From Dysidea avara (lineage: Eukaryota > Porifera > Demospongiae > Dictyoceratida > Dysideidae), in assembly GCF_963678975.1 (NCBI RefSeq), contig NC_089276.1, forward strand, positions 8,271,098-8,335,097: a DNA stretch of 64,000 nt. The letters are read 5' to 3'. The notes beneath the pieces are model-generated. The model was not told the origin of the DNA. It saw nothing but the letters and a program-made list of their open reading frames with translations, and did not search any database. This document shows positions 14,901-26,735 of this stretch, in pieces (the stretch's first letter is position 1; each line of letters opens with the position of its first letter). The translations under genes and the position numbers were made by a program.

Positions 14901-16946
14901 CATGTGAGAAATGAACAGCAACCAACACATATGTACATTGGGAGTATCTGAAATATACTGTTTCAACTTCCACAACAGATACCAATGTAAAGAAACATTA
15001 CTAATTCCAAGCTCGTACACTATGAATATAGCTCAAGCACATTATTACAATCAGTGGTGCCTATGTGGGGAGTATGGAAAGAAAATAAATGGACAGCTCA
15101 GCACTGCCTAACTGAAAAACACCCTTAGGGCAGATCAAATTAAACCAGATTCTGCACACATACAATTACAGTTGGCAAAATAGACACATGCTGTAAGACA
15201 CATGCTGTAAAAGCCAGTCACAACAGATGGTAACTGCAGTTCTTCACTACCTATCACATGTCCCTTACATGCTTGAAGTTTATATATTAGCTGCACACAT
15301 TTGTTCTGGAAGTGTATAACACAAATATATTCCCATCACTTACCGGCCACCCGACTCACTTTATTGGTTTCATTTCAATTTTTACTAGAAATAACACCTC
15401 AGCTTGTTGCACCACATGAGTACTTGAATACAAGTCACTGAGCTTCTATTAGAAGAATCTAAATACATTGACTTCTAGGAAGGCCAGCAGTACTAGTGTA
15501 AACGTTAGCCAGGTTTAAAATCATTTAGTTGAAAAATCAATTACCAAACAATGGCTTCTATTTCTAAGTAACCTCAAAGGAGTTCTAAAGAACCTCCTGT
15601 CCATTATCAGGCCACTATACAGAATCCTCTACTACAGACATTTAGTTACATCTCAATAATTTTTTGCATGCCTGTTGATCAAGCAAATCAATTTATAACA
15701 GCTGTATGGCTGCAAACATGATTCAATTAACAGTCCACAGTGATGATAGGAAAACTAGCTAATTATATGTATTTAGCAAATTAAGTAAACATGTTAGCAA
15801 ACAGAACATTACCTCACAAATCAAATCTTATTATGACACATAAACAAGCAATCCCACACGAAATTTATACCTTATAGAAAGCATCAGGTAAAGTTCTCTC
15901 CATAAAACTGATGCACTGTTCATCCGAGTACGCTACGTCGTGGTGAAGCATCTTAGTGGCAGCACGTAGGCAAATTGCAAGTGACTCATCCTGACGAAAT
16001 GGGATTGTCCACTGCTCAGTGTGTACCCGTGACTCCAGCTCATAAAAGTTTGTCAGTGGAAACTCCACCTCTGGATTCCTCATGGGTTGCGCTGTTGTAG
16101 CACTGATTGTGGGCGTGGCTGCTACAGGAGTGATGCCAGTACTAACAGACGATTTTCCTGGTATAGTGGTCATGGTTGTTGATGGAAGAACCTTTAACAA
16201 AATTATCACAATATCACAAAACAGAGGAACATGAAACAGTAATGAATTTAGGGAATCTCACCTAAGGCTTTATACACACACTACATTACCACATGCACAC
16301 AATATACAGCTCTGAAACTATATGTAGAATATTCTTAACCCTACATCCCTTGGAATCTCCAAGGTAGGACAAACTTGGGAGAAAGGGAAGTTACACTGTG
16401 TTAAGAAATAGTCTCCCTTTACAAAACAATAATCGAGATATTTCTCAACATGGAGGGGCCCCCTGGTCCTTGTTAACACATGTTGACATACTGTTACTCC
16501 ACTTGTTCTGTTGTTAACAATGTCATCATATCTGGGTGGCAGGTCATCTGGCTCATCATCCTTAGTTTCTTGTGTGCTACCAAAGTCCCCAGAATCATCA
16601 TCATCAACTGCTTCGTCCACGTTGTAGCTGACTGTTAAGGGACTGGAACCAGCTGGAGAAGAGCTTGGCTGAGTCTCCATATCCTTAGGAAGGGTAGAGA
16701 ATTACAAGTGAGACAGATAGACACACACACACACACCTTCATTTCAATGTCATACGAGTCGATACGTTCATAACTTGACTGTGAATCAATGCCACTAGGG
16801 GGATTCCCCTCAGTATCTGGCAATAAGATCTGCAATGCAGCATCTACATCGTTTTCAGCCTGATGAAGAGCATCCCGAATGGCCTCATCATCAGTGAGGC
16901 CCATCTGCTTTATCAACTCAACATTTTGACTTGTAGGAGAACTCAT
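4690..16946 (-). CDS. USP24: USP24 homologue, N-terminal part (ubiquitin C-terminal hydrolase 24), 3' end outside window
   Basis: A large deubiquitinase that removes ubiquitin from proteins. Eleven coding exons were assembled from splice sites and match vertebrate USP24 in order: 16737-16946, 16492-16683, 15871-16191, 12032-12175, 10968-11090, 10458-10493, 10297-10365, 9949-10089, 8208-8369, 8035-8155, 5773-5876 and 4690-4797 (the last two follow 8035-8155, making twelve). All phases join without a frame break and give about 577 codons. Exon 1 carries a UBA-type domain ([13 protein letters not shown]). Exon 2 has the [10 protein letters not shown] segment and exon 3 has [13 protein letters not shown]; later matches are [48 protein letters not shown] and VDHLFQLIQ. 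The start is ATG at 16946; a GTG just before it is not used. The cysteine-protease domain, C-terminal in the family, is not in the window, so activity cannot be judged. Introns range from about 50 bp to 3.7 kb. Confidence 0.93.
5153..5219. repeat. GT/GC microsatellite in USP24 intron
   Basis: Alternating GT and GCGT units on the plus strand. It lies in the intron between USP24 exons ending at 5773 and starting at 4797. Confidence 0.85.
5994..6440. mobile_element. Possible MITE with CCCTGTTCACACT ends
   Basis: The left end reads CCCTGTTCACACTACG. The right end is its reverse complement with one extra base (AGTAGTGTGAACAAGGG). The ~447-bp interval has no coding content. No clear target-site duplication was found, so the call rests only on the terminal inverted repeats. 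It lies in a USP24 intron. Confidence 0.4.
7840..8032. repeat. Long CA/CACG microsatellite touching a USP24 splice donor
   Basis: About 190 bp of CACG, CA and CATG units. Read on the USP24 sense strand it is a GT/GC tract that begins at the 5' splice site of the exon 8035-8155 (donor GTCTGTGTGTG). It forms open frames on both strands, but these are pure simple-sequence translation. Confidence 0.9.
8535..8590. repeat. GT microsatellite
   Basis: About a dozen GT units followed by GT-rich sequence, inside the USP24 intron between exons 9949-10089 and 8208-8369. Confidence 0.85.
9750..9892 (+). repeat. Dispersed repeat family A, copy 1
   Basis: The block from CTTGAGACCTCC to ACTGGGTGGCAATA matches, in opposite orientation, sequence at 56362-56600 and more weakly 34924-35095. 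Shared landmarks are a CCCC(A)GAGGATTT core, CACAAGACTC, AGTGCCT.AGTGGTGCAC and TACTGGGTGGCAAT. It ends about 57 bp before a USP24 exon (9949-10089). No terminal repeats or coding capacity were recognised; a SINE-like element is possible. Confidence 0.75.
11831..11992. repeat. GT/CG microsatellite in USP24 intron
   Basis: Long GT run with a CGCG block and GTGC units, 40 bp downstream (in gene direction) of the exon 12032-12175. On the gene's sense strand this is CA-rich. Confidence 0.9.
12668..13031. mobile_element. MITE with ~33-bp imperfect terminal inverted repeats
   Basis: The left end near 12668 (AATAATATGGAGAGGAGAGTATCTA) is repeated inverted at the right end near 13031 (TAGATACTCTACTCTCCATATTATT). 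The interior is non-coding. The ends resemble those of the element at 18461-18912 (both have ATAATAT..GAG.AGAGTATC), so the two may belong to one family. It lies in USP24 intron 3 (12176-15870), which otherwise shows nothing recognisable. Confidence 0.65.
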
Positions 16947-17430
16947 CACGATCTATTTCAACTTTGCATGCCTGTGGGTAAATAAATGTAGCAACCATCA
17001 AATATTGCATTGTGTATAATAAAAAAAATCAACTTGTATACGCCATTGTGGAACTGTTGATTTTACAATCAGATTTCACACACATACAAGTAGCCATTTT
17101 AAGGCTGCATTCTAAATAACGCGCATTTAACAAATAACGACTGACTCTGAATTATACTACGTACGGAAGTGCTTTATGTAAACTTTTGTGCACAAATGTT
17201 GTAGTTTATTGGAGTAAATATAACGTGAGACACTACAAACGTGCCTTAGCAATTCGGGCGATAAACGCCACAATGAACAAAGCACTCACCCGAAAGCAAA
17301 CGAAATGTTCGTCAAGAACTCTTTTCTACTGACGTTACTTCAGCGGGCGCAATAAGATTTCTAAACGGATACCTCCTTCCCCAAATTATTCATTCCAGTT
17401 ATTAGCGCAGGCGCTTTCAACTTGTAAGCG
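16947..17430. promoter_or_regulatory. Shared divergent promoter region of USP24 and IFT25
   Basis: The two start codons face away from each other across 484 bp. On the USP24 side a non-coding 5' intron is likely: a strong donor (GTGAGT) at 17289 and a CCACAG acceptor at 16972 would leave a short leader that starts at 16971 and contains a tiny upstream frame (ATG CAA AGT TGA). The region from 17100 to 17420 is relatively CpG-rich. No TATA box is evident. The promoter assignment is inference from gene geometry. Confidence 0.6.
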
Positions 17431-20400
17431 ATGTTTGACATCGCAAATAGTAGCACAGGGGCCAGCATTACACTAGCTACCTCTCACGATGATGATAACC
17501 CTCCCGAAAACATAATTGATGGGTAAGCTATGGAACTAAATAATTTTAAAATTCTTTACTGAGCATTAATTAGAATAATTGTTTTGTTTTTTTCCCTCAC
17601 ACAGAAAGTCGCACACGTTTTGGTCAACTACGGGATTGTTTCCACAAGAGTTTGTGCTGTCATTTTCCTCCCTCATGTCCATGAACAAGATCATACTAAC
17701 TACTACAAATGGTACGAGTGTCTTCTCTCAACTTTACTGGTATTTATATTGCAAGCTTATTTGAGAATGTTGTATTAATTTGTTATTCATAACTTTCATA
17801 CACTATTCTACCACACAGATGGTACCAGATGTATTGGGTACCTTGTGTAGTAAAAGTTGAATGGCCACCCTGTATATAAATGAATGATGGATTTGTCAAC
17901 TATGAATTTGCGATGTCAGTATCTTAAAAGCCTTTCATTGGGTGCCTAAAATATTTTCAGTATATTCTTAGGCAATGAAACCTGCTAAATGTTACCAAGA
18001 ATAATCTTTTAGACTAGCTATCAATGATTTCTCCATCAAAGCTTTGGCTGACACAAATCCAATTTTTTCTTACAAATAATTTGAGGTTCCTAACAAGAAA
18101 GGATATAGGTGTTGTGGCTGGACTGTGAAATATATAGAAAATATTTTGAGGGAATTTTTATAAGAGCTACATTCCTTGATAGAGGAAAGAAGACGGTGTG
18201 TAATTTGTTTGACAGTGGAGAACCACTTCCCTACCAATTATAGTTTTTATAGGGAAAGTTTGTTTATGGAATTTGACTCTGTTGCTTAGTGGTATTTTGG
18301 GAAACCCTCTGTATTTTATTAAATAATAACAAGAGTTCTTAAACTCCATAATTTATTAGCTAGCAAATTAAAGTAAATAATCAAGGCCAGTTTAATTTTT
18401 TTTAATGGTAAACAAACCTTGAAAAATTTCCAAGTAGTTTGCCAATATTATTATTATCAAGAGTTCATAATATATATACTGAGGAGAGTATCCTACTCTT
18501 GTATACCCCTGTAGGAGGGCATATCATGAAGTTATGACGTAACGACAAGATGTAGTGGTTTGTGACGTACGAGCAGCCGTAAATGTGCAAGAATCATTAG
18601 CACCGTTTCATACTCGCGATGCTCAGGATAGCCATATTCACGAATGGCCTAGCAAGAAACACCTACGGAGCAGTCTTAACTCATGAAGGAACGATTGTAG
18701 TTCGGTGAGAAGCGCTTAGAGCTGGAATTAATTTGGTTGCTAGCAACGTTGTTAGGCACATGCAATCGATATTATGTTCAATTAATGACATCATTAATTA
18801 TACAAAGAAAAACGGGCGAACTCAGAAGTTCTATGTCGTAACTTCACGATACGCCCTTCTACAGGAGTATTTGAGAGTAGGATACTCTACTCAGTATATA
18901 TATTATGAACTCCTGTTATTATATATAGGAAGTACTAGTTTAGGCAGTAAATGTCTAACTGTTTTAGCTTAATGTTTAGTAATTGTGTACTACTAATAAT
19001 CTCAAACTTGAGCATACATATGGTTGTTTTAGAAGTAGACTCTTATCTTTTTTTTACAGAATAGTTTGGCATTGTTATGTCAAAACAACTTGTAGTCACT
19101 GATCTTTCTACATAATGACAGTTGGTGGTTTGGTAACAATTTAGCTATGAATTATCTTTCAGTTCAATAAAAGTGATGTGTTTTGAAATTGTCAAATTGA
19201 ACAGTATAATAAACAATGTCTGTAGAAACTTGACATGTAATAATTTCACCCACACTATTACTGAGACCTAAGTTTTTGTGTTTTGTCTGTCGATTTCAAC
19301 AGTGTTTATGACAAGGCTTGTGACTGTTTTCACAAGGCTGGAAAATGCACACATGTTTGTAGCCATGGAAATGAGGTCACCAGTCGAATTGGCTTGTCAG
19401 ATACTAGCTGAGTGTGTAGAAATGAATACATTCATAGCACAAAGCTGTCCTGTTTGGTTTGTTGACTTTAGGATCAAATGTCTGGTGTAGCTATATCATC
19501 CATTGTCACCTAACATTAGAGTGTCATTGTTACATTTCAGCAGATGGTGTTGTGAATTTGTTTACTAAACATAGCACCCTTTGTGATTGATATGTCACCT
19601 AAATGGTAAACAGTTTTGTGTGTGGCACACTGTGTTCCTAAAATGTTCATTGAATCTTAAGGTTTCTCTCACTGTGTGCTTTTATAGCCATTTAATAAAT
19701 TCCATTCATCAGTGATTTATAGATGTCTATTAAATGTTGAGTACTTTATGATTGTACACACGTTAATGCCATCAGAAAATTTGGGCACAGATATTAAGTT
19801 TTTAAATGGTACCAGTGATTGCCTTAACTGCATTGTTCTTATGTGATCCTCAATCTGTGTTATATTTCTTACTGAACTTTTCTGTGGAAATAGTATCATA
19901 GCAACATAAAATGGGCTGTTTGTTTACTGCACAAAATATGACAGTAAAGGCTAGGAAATGGAACTATAATTTAAACAACAAAAAACCAAAAACAATACCA
20001 CATACTAGTTTGGTTTATACAAAAAGGGCAGATGGATGGTTCTAGTACATTCCATGCCCCAATATGTCTTTGTGGTTGATGTTTATATAACATGCCATTG
20101 ACCATGTGACTGCCTCTTTTAGCCAAGTCATTTCCTTTTGTAGTCACTATGGTATGTGGGTATGCTAGTAATGGAGCTAACCTTTCAACCTAGTTTTGTT
20201 TTGGAATTAAGCTTGTTTTCATGTGATTGAAAATACCACATTTTTGCTCCTGTTTATTGGACCTTAACTATTTTGGTTCTATTTTTAGTCAAATTGATTT
20301 CTGTATAATGTTACTTACTTAACATATTTCCATTTATGGTGTGATATAGTATGGTATTCATGCAATGAAATAATGAATCACCATAAGGGAACATTATCAT

Positions 20401-21888
20401 GACAAGGAAGATGTTGCTAGGTGATAACTGTATGTGTTGTATGCCATTTCTTGTTTCTCAAATGTCACCTGTTACATGGTAATAAAAAAAAATTTCACTG
20501 GCTTGAAATATTTCTTTTGTCTTCTCCTGTGATATCATTCACTAACATAAGGCTATTATTCATAATCTTTGCTTCTTCCTTTCTAGTGAGGAAGATATCT
20601 ATTGAAAAGACTGTGAAAACTGATCCAAAAGATTTTGAGTTTGTTGTTGAAAAGGGTAAGTTTTTTTTCTTGTAGCTCTGCAATGAATTTCTGTTTCAAT
20701 ATAGAGTTTGAATTTTCAGATGGCCAATTGCAAAAGGAAGAATTTAAGGTGAGGGATTTTTTTAACCATTTGTTGTTTACCCCATTCCCTTTTAATGTCT
20801 TTTAATCTTCTTCACTCCTAGATATTAATTTTTCTTGGGAGGTCATATTTGGCTAAGGCTTAATAGTTCAAAGTGTAGATTAAAAGTCTTTTCTGTGAAG
20901 GTGAAGGCATCAGGAGCCAGTCAGTTAAGTGGGCAGCCAGATATAAGAAACACAAGGACATCTTGGCACATGTTAGCTTGCACTAATTTAATACACTGAA
21001 AACCTTACCATTGTGGGATTATGGCTTCAGTGTTGCTCATCCCTACTAATGCCTAACTGTGAATGGGTTCTTGCAACCCACTCAAGAAACTATTTGTCTG
21101 TATGTGAGTATGTCCCACACACGTGTGGAAGTTGCTTGTATATATTGAAAACTTTATCATCAAATGGTTGTATCAATGGGTTCTGTTGTATTTGTGTTTG
21201 TGTGTGTGTTTGTGTGCCTGTTACATTAATGGTACTTGCATGTGAACTGGAAGACCTGATTCTATACAATGTGTCTCAGTATTCCAGGTCAGTTTATGTA
21301 CTAAGGGAGACTTTAGCTAAGTATCCGGGTTGTACTAGTGTGACTGTTCATGTTGACAGGTTCCACTGCCTCGGGAGAATTGATGTGGCCAGCTGAAGGC
21401 TTTGCATGCATCCAGAAACTACTGAAAGTTTTTAAAAGTAGACTGCCTTAGACTATAGCCAATAACCTAGCTGACTAGAATTAGTGACAATGTCTATTTA
21501 TGTAGAGATGGTATGGTAAGAGTAACACTAGTTATGGTTCAATACATCTTTTGTTATTGATAACAATTTAGTCGCAGTGTTGGCAAGCTATCAAGTTTCA
21601 GTCCTATAAAATTAGTGTATTAAAACTTTTAATTCATTGCTAAGCAGGCTTCCTGCCAACTGTTTCTACTTATGTTTGTATGTGTGTGTAGATGCGTATC
21701 ATTTGTGTGGAGTCTAGACATGAATTTAAATAAGCATCACTTCAAGTGTTATATATCTTCCTTCTTCCCCCTTTCAGCTCACCAATACTCCTGCTGTTCA
21801 TCTACGCTTCACAATCCTTGAAGGCTACGACCATTTTGTCTCTGTCCATCAAGTGAACATTGATGGAACTGCTGTAAGACAGTCTTAA
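17431..21888 (+). CDS. IFT25: IFT25 (HSPB11) intraflagellar transport protein
   Basis: Component of the IFT-B complex that partners IFT27 and carries cargo, including Hedgehog-pathway proteins, out of cilia. Five exons: 17431-17522, 17605-17711, 20587-20655, 20720-20748 and 21778-21888. Phases join exactly and give about 135 residues, against 144 in human. Matching segments in order are ASITLATS, NPPENIIDG, HTFWSTTGLFPQEF (conserved FW.TTG.FPQEF core of the jelly-roll fold), SIEKTV, DFEFVVEK, DGQLQKEEF and LRFTILEGYDHFVSVHQV. The second intron (2.9 kb) holds a 452-bp MITE. Its 3' end faces AVL9 with 124 bp between stop codons. Confidence 0.93.
18461..18912. mobile_element. MITE with 39-bp terminal inverted repeats in IFT25 intron 2
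   Basis: The left end, starting GAGTTCATAATATATATACTG, is the reverse complement of the right end ending at 18912 with one mismatch over about 39 bases. The interior (~370 bp) has no long reading frame. The next bases outward are also partly complementary, so the exact boundary and target-site duplication are uncertain. The rest of intron 2 (17712-20586) shows no feature I can name. Confidence 0.85.
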
Positions 21889-22012
21889 ATTAGCTACTAT
21901 GATGTATAAGGCACCATCACTCATCACTTAATGTTTAAAACAATTTTAAGAGAAATGGATATCTGTACAATTAACACAGAATTATATTGATAATTGTAGA
22001 TTGGTGTTTTTT

Positions 22013-23527
22013 TTAAGATGTTGAAGGAGGCTTGGTGGTTTCTTTTGCTGTCATCTGTGGCATTTGCCTTTGTTCCTGTGGGGACTCCTCCTGGCCTGTA
22101 CTGTTCCACCATGACCAGATGCTAGTGGTAGCTGTGTTAAAAATTTTACCAACAGCCGTGCCAACTTTGCTTGATTTAACTTGCTCAGCAATTTCAGATG
22201 CAACAACTTGTATATCTGATGTATTAGACGTCACCTTTCTTCTGATATCACCCCAAGTGTATCTACCAGCACACATGTGGTAGGCTGGGATTGATTCCAA
22301 TAAACCAACATGTGACGAGCCACTTGGTACATACTTATTAACACAGTCCAAAAAGCATTCAGATTTAAGCCATAGTCTGATAAAGTGGGAATTGAAATCG
22401 TCTTTTGAGGCGGTGTCACCTCGGATACTGGTAACAATTAGAGATTTAGTGTACTCCCTGAATTGTGCTCTAATCCATTCATCACTGCCATACCAACTTG
22501 TAGGAGAGGTCTGATCTATCTTGCTACTGTCTCTCCCCTCCGATATTCCTCTGCTCAACATTTCACAGAAACGTAGGTCAGCAGTGGTCAGTTGTAGTGC
22601 TCTGTGCAATTCTGATTCGTTAGCTACAACGTTACCATCAGTGGCTGAACCAAAAACATCACAATAACTTTTCTGTTGAATGCCAAATAGTGGATTAATT
22701 GCTCCAGCCAATGTCCATTTATAATGCTTGGACCTTAATGCGTTTGTCTGAGACAAGCATACAAATGGTCTTAAACAATTTGGATCTGAGAAGGCACTGA
22801 AGTAGATACCACTGTTCATAGCTAGCTGTTCATTGAGTAGTGACTCAAGAGCATTTGGAATAAGTGAATAAAGGGACAATGTGTGGCAACAAGTCACTCG
22901 TGCACAACTGCCCACCAGCAAAACCTTTGACTGTAACAGTAATGCTTTGAACAGCTGTAATGTAGCACGGTCGTAATTCTTCACAATTAATCCAGGGTTG
23001 GCACCGAACTGAGATAAGTCTGCTGTAGGAACAGCAGTTAAGGTTGTGCAGAGACTGTGATATAGTTCTTCAAGAACTGATACTTTTCTAAAGTCTCCTT
23101 CATTGAAGTATGCATGTGTCACTACGTTTAGTCTTGTTTCAATTGTACCAAACAAGGGCTGAGTGCAAAGAACGCACACACTTTTAATCATGGTCGGGCG
23201 AATTGCTTCGTCCGGGGTGTATTTCAAGTCCCTGGTGGCTGTTTGTCTATAACAAGCAACTCCGTAATAAACGCTGCTTGCAGTGGAATCATTTTTACGA
23301 CCAGGTAGAGTAAAATATACAGTGTCCTGGTCGCTATTGTGAGCTCCGTCTGGTATGCATAAATGAACCAGGTCCGACCATTCTTTAGGAGCCTCTATCA
23401 CTCCGGATTCTTCTCCGCTTTGGTTGGTAAACTTTGGGTAGGCATATTCGATGACGGACCCCTTGCTGTGATGAAAACCCACAACAAGCAAATGAACTAT
23501 AATAGGAGATTTGCCCTCCACAGCCAT
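22013..23527 (-). CDS. AVL9: AVL9 homologue (DENN-related late secretory / migration protein), intronless
   Basis: AVL9 proteins belong to the DENN superfamily and act in late secretory traffic and, in animals, cell migration. One uninterrupted frame of 504 codons runs from ATG at 23527 to TAA at 22013. Recognisable family segments: VVGFHHSKG near residue 15 (family VVGFHHKKG), IPDGAHNSDQDTVYFTLP near 80, SVCVLCTQPLFG near 120, THAYFNEGDF near 140, TTADLRFCEML near 325 and DEWIRAQF near 355. The C-terminal amphipathic SKVGTAVGKIFNTA block (near 460) corresponds to the human GQSVGGAFSSAKTA region. It is shorter than human AVL9 (648) because the acidic linker in the middle is missing. The lack of introns contrasts with its neighbours USP24, IFT25 and OXCT1. 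Confidence 0.93.
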   Translation of the reverse strand: MAVEGKSPIIVHLLVVGFHHSKGSVIEYAYPKFTNQSGEESGVIEAPKEWSDLVHLCIPDGAHNSDQDTVYFTLPGRKNDSTASSVYYGVACYRQTATRDLKYTPDEAIRPTMIKSVCVLCTQPLFGTIETRLNVVTHAYFNEGDFRKVSVLEELYHSLCTTLTAVPTADLSQFGANPGLIVKNYDRATLQLFKALLLQSKVLLVGSCARVTCCHTLSLYSLIPNALESLLNEQLAMNSGIYFSAFSDPNCLRPFVCLSQTNALRSKHYKWTLAGAINPLFGIQQKSYCDVFGSATDGNVVANESELHRALQLTTADLRFCEMLSRGISEGRDSSKIDQTSPTSWYGSDEWIRAQFREYTKSLIVTSIRGDTASKDDFNSHFIRLWLKSECFLDCVNKYVPSGSSHVGLLESIPAYHMCAGRYTWGDIRRKVTSNTSDIQVVASEIAEQVKSSKVGTAVGKIFNTATTSIWSWWNSTGQEESPQEQRQMPQMTAKETTKPPSTS

Positions 23528-23988
23528 TCTATATAACGCCCTCCATAGATCACGTGCGCAATGTACATTTTGTTGTTGTAAACATGCCTCTTGTCACCAT
23601 GTTTTTGCCTCCTGTGTGTAGGCTATTAACGTATTCATGATAAGGGCATTGACCAGAGTGATAAACATAATTATGACTACACTAGCCTACCCTCAAAAGC
23701 CTTTATTGTGGTTACAATGTTGGTCCTTGGGTTCTGAGACATACTCCACATGCCTTCACACCAATTCACTCCCTACTAATAGTGTGGCCACTAATTGAAC
23801 TGTTATTCTAAGAAGAGTTGCCCTTGCTTTGATCAACAATCCACTAGTATGGGCTCAGCTCACAATGTGAGCTAGAATGTAGTTTGTGGTTTTGACTCAA
23901 GCACAATAGCAGGAAAGTGTAATACCACAAAACATGCTGCCTTGAGGCAACAAATCTGCACACATGCAGTAACCAATTGTCACCAGCT

Positions 23989-24060
23989 GAGACACATGCA
24001 ACAGAGACACATGCAACAGAGACACATGCAACAGAGACACATGCAACAGAGACACATGCA
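23989..24060. repeat. 15-bp tandem repeat, ~5 copies
   Basis: The unit gagacacatgcaaca is repeated almost perfectly. Since 15 is a multiple of three it keeps frames open on both strands, which explains two apparent small reading frames here; neither has other coding signs. Confidence 0.9.
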
Positions 24061-24499
24061 GGCAGCTGTTTTGAACCTTTTATTGTTAATTGTGGCGTTA
24101 ATGGTTTCTTACTAGACACACGGTGTGTATGTGCTGGTTCTATGACAACTTGCTGTGGTAAGCAGAGTTGTGCGATTTTTAAGACTTCTTGTTTCATGTA
24201 ACATCTTATGGCTTCGCCAGACAATATTGTACACATTTGAGCTGTATAAACTTGTAGCGGAACTAGGAGATTATAATTCCCCACTAGTAACGGCACTTTG
24301 GTAATACCATGTCCATTCGCTAAGGTCCAAGCAAATGGCACAACATTTGAAACTTATGCAGTAGCTAGCTAGCTGAACTGAAATTGTCAAAACATGTGGC
24401 TACTTCTGGAATTTTTATCTTGATACATTCCAACTCGTAAAAGTATAGTGTTGTTAGCTATAGCTGCTAGTTATCAGCCAATTGTGCAAACTCCACTGA

Positions 24500-26735
24500 A
24501 ATGCTAATCAGATTGTGTACACACAGTCCTATGAAGCCAATGTTTTGATAAATTGTGCTAATTACAAATTCATGCTCCAGTTCTAAAGTTTTCAACATGT
24601 GAAATCATTTACACTTTGTAATTCACTTGACAAACAAGTATAAATTAAATCTCATAGTTACCTTACAAAAATAGGTGCTGTTAAATGGTTATTGACAATT
24701 GTATAGCTACACATGTACATAGTTGAGTAGGCCACCTTGTACAGGTATTAAACCAGCAAAAAGTACAAACAGTGAACGGCATGTGTCCCATACAAAGAAT
24801 CACAAAGTCAATTGTACTGTTTTATAATTGCATTTTTTGACATACTTAAATGCCAAAAAAAAACTGAGCACTGCCATGAATGAGAGCGCCTAAGTCCAAT
24901 AAAATTGTCCCATCACATATTTGTATGGTTAATTTTGTACTATTGCAACATTGGCTAGTGATTCTAGAACTAGCTCTAATGCAATGGGAGACTTCATTGT
25001 TTCTATTGCTAAGTCTAGGGACAAGAAGGTGCAGTCCCTACACTAAAACTAACTGATGATAACCCACTATAACATAGCACTTCTCACGAGCAGCATTGGA
25101 CCCATAGCTATCGTACACACATTGACAGACAACTTTAATAGATTACTCACATAAATTTCATATAAATAAGCTGCAGCATGGAGAGCCAAGCATGTACTCG
25201 AATATTCTATAATATACATCAATAACAGGCAACTGATATATAACACTGATGTGCTTGGGTGGAGACACCTCATTTCATATTATTTACAAATAGTATACAC
25301 ATGCTAACACACCATGATGACATAACTAACTGCTCTTAGCAACACACCTACACTGTGTCTGGCTATGTCTAATTGGTTAACATGAAAATTATAACACTTC
25401 ATTATCATGAAACAGGTTGATATCATAGAAATTAGAAATGGTCTCCTTCAAATCTCTTAGGAAACAAATAGTAGCTAGATGGTACCTGTAACAGCCCTAC
25501 CCTGGATGGTCTGGCACTGTCAACCCTTTTATACTGCTAGCTAATTACAGCAAGCTGGAATCACCAAAACACATAAAAAAGCAAGCGGTCAGCAGCACCA
25601 GGCTATAGTGGTGTATGTCGCAAGTTCCATGTACAGAAGAAATTATAACTAGTTAGAATGTTCATTTAGAACTATGTAGTTAACGGACTGAGCTAGGATG
25701 GAAGTTGTTCGACATTTAGTAGCACTGTGTTGCTGCCATAGTTGCTAGCTTTACAAATTTTCAACGCCTCCCCATATGCATATTATAACTCTTGCTAGTA
25801 GATCTGTACACACAGTCTGTGAAGCCAACAGACAAAATTTTGACTTTTTGATATAACGTCCTAATTTCAAATTCATGCTCCATTTCTAAAGGTTACCTGC
25901 TTACAACATGTGAACTCATTGACACATTGTAGTTCACTTGACAAACAAGCCTGAATCAATCTTATTCTCCTTCATTACCATATATGGGACAAACAAGGTA
26001 GGTGACAATCGTATGACCCTGTGGAATGCCTTAAGACACATATACTTACTGAGAGGATGCTACAGAAAATTCTAACAACGTCATGCAGGGTCCACGGCTA
26101 CTTGAGGCACTACTGCAACATTGACTGGTAATTCTGGAACTGTAGCGCAATGGGAGACTCCATAGTTTTAATTGTTCACTTTAGAATATTAACAAATCCA
26201 GTGTGAGGGACATGAAGGTGCAATCCCTAAATGTTTACCCACTATATTAAACTACACCACTTATCAGAATAGCAGAATTGGGAACAGAATTAAATCAAAG
26301 GAACAGCAGCATGAAAAGCCAACCCGGCATGCATTAAACCTCACTACCATGCATATGACACTGTTACGTTTTTTGCAGTAACGTATGCTGCTGGTAAAAC
26401 AGGATATTATAACTGACATTTAACTAACTAACTGACCATCTTTATTGGCATTAAGTATTATTTCTTTGTATTGGCTTTGTGTGTGTGTGCATGTTTATTT
26501 TTGGTGTTGTATCTATAGTTGTATCGGTAGTGTTTGGCTACTGAGTGGACCCCCTGCATGCCAGTTTAAAATTACAATTACCATTATAGCAATACATCTG
26601 ACTATTGTCTGGATATGATAATTGCCTTGGTTGGTTGGTTAGCATGAAAATTGTGACAGTGAATTATCATTAGGCAGCTTATGTCATTGAAATTAGAAGC
26701 AGCCAATTTCAAATCTCTTAGGAAACATAGAGCAG
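24500..26735. repeat. Diverged tandem duplication (~1.2-1.3 kb offset) upstream of JUN
   Basis: Copy A is about 24500-25480 and copy B about 25795-26735. Collinear matching blocks include TACACACAGTC..TGAAGCCAA, AAATTCATGCTCCA.TTCTAAAG, TTCACTTGACAAACAAG, CAATGGGAGACT and GGGACA.GAAGGTGCA. They also share CAGCATG.A.AGCCAA, TTAGCATGAAAATT and TTTCAAATCTCTTAGGAAACA. Indels and substitutions are numerous, so the duplication is old. Copy B ends about 190 bp before the JUN core promoter elements. No gene was recognised between AVL9 and JUN (23528-27106). Confidence 0.75.

Noticed and set aside
21013..21396. 127-codon plus-strand frame in IFT25 intron 4
   Set aside because: Lies in an intron, includes a GT microsatellite and shows no family resemblance.
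23844..24341. 165-codon minus-strand frame with ACVSV repeats
   Set aside because: Kept open by a 15-bp tandem repeat; the rest lacks recognisable domains or splice context.
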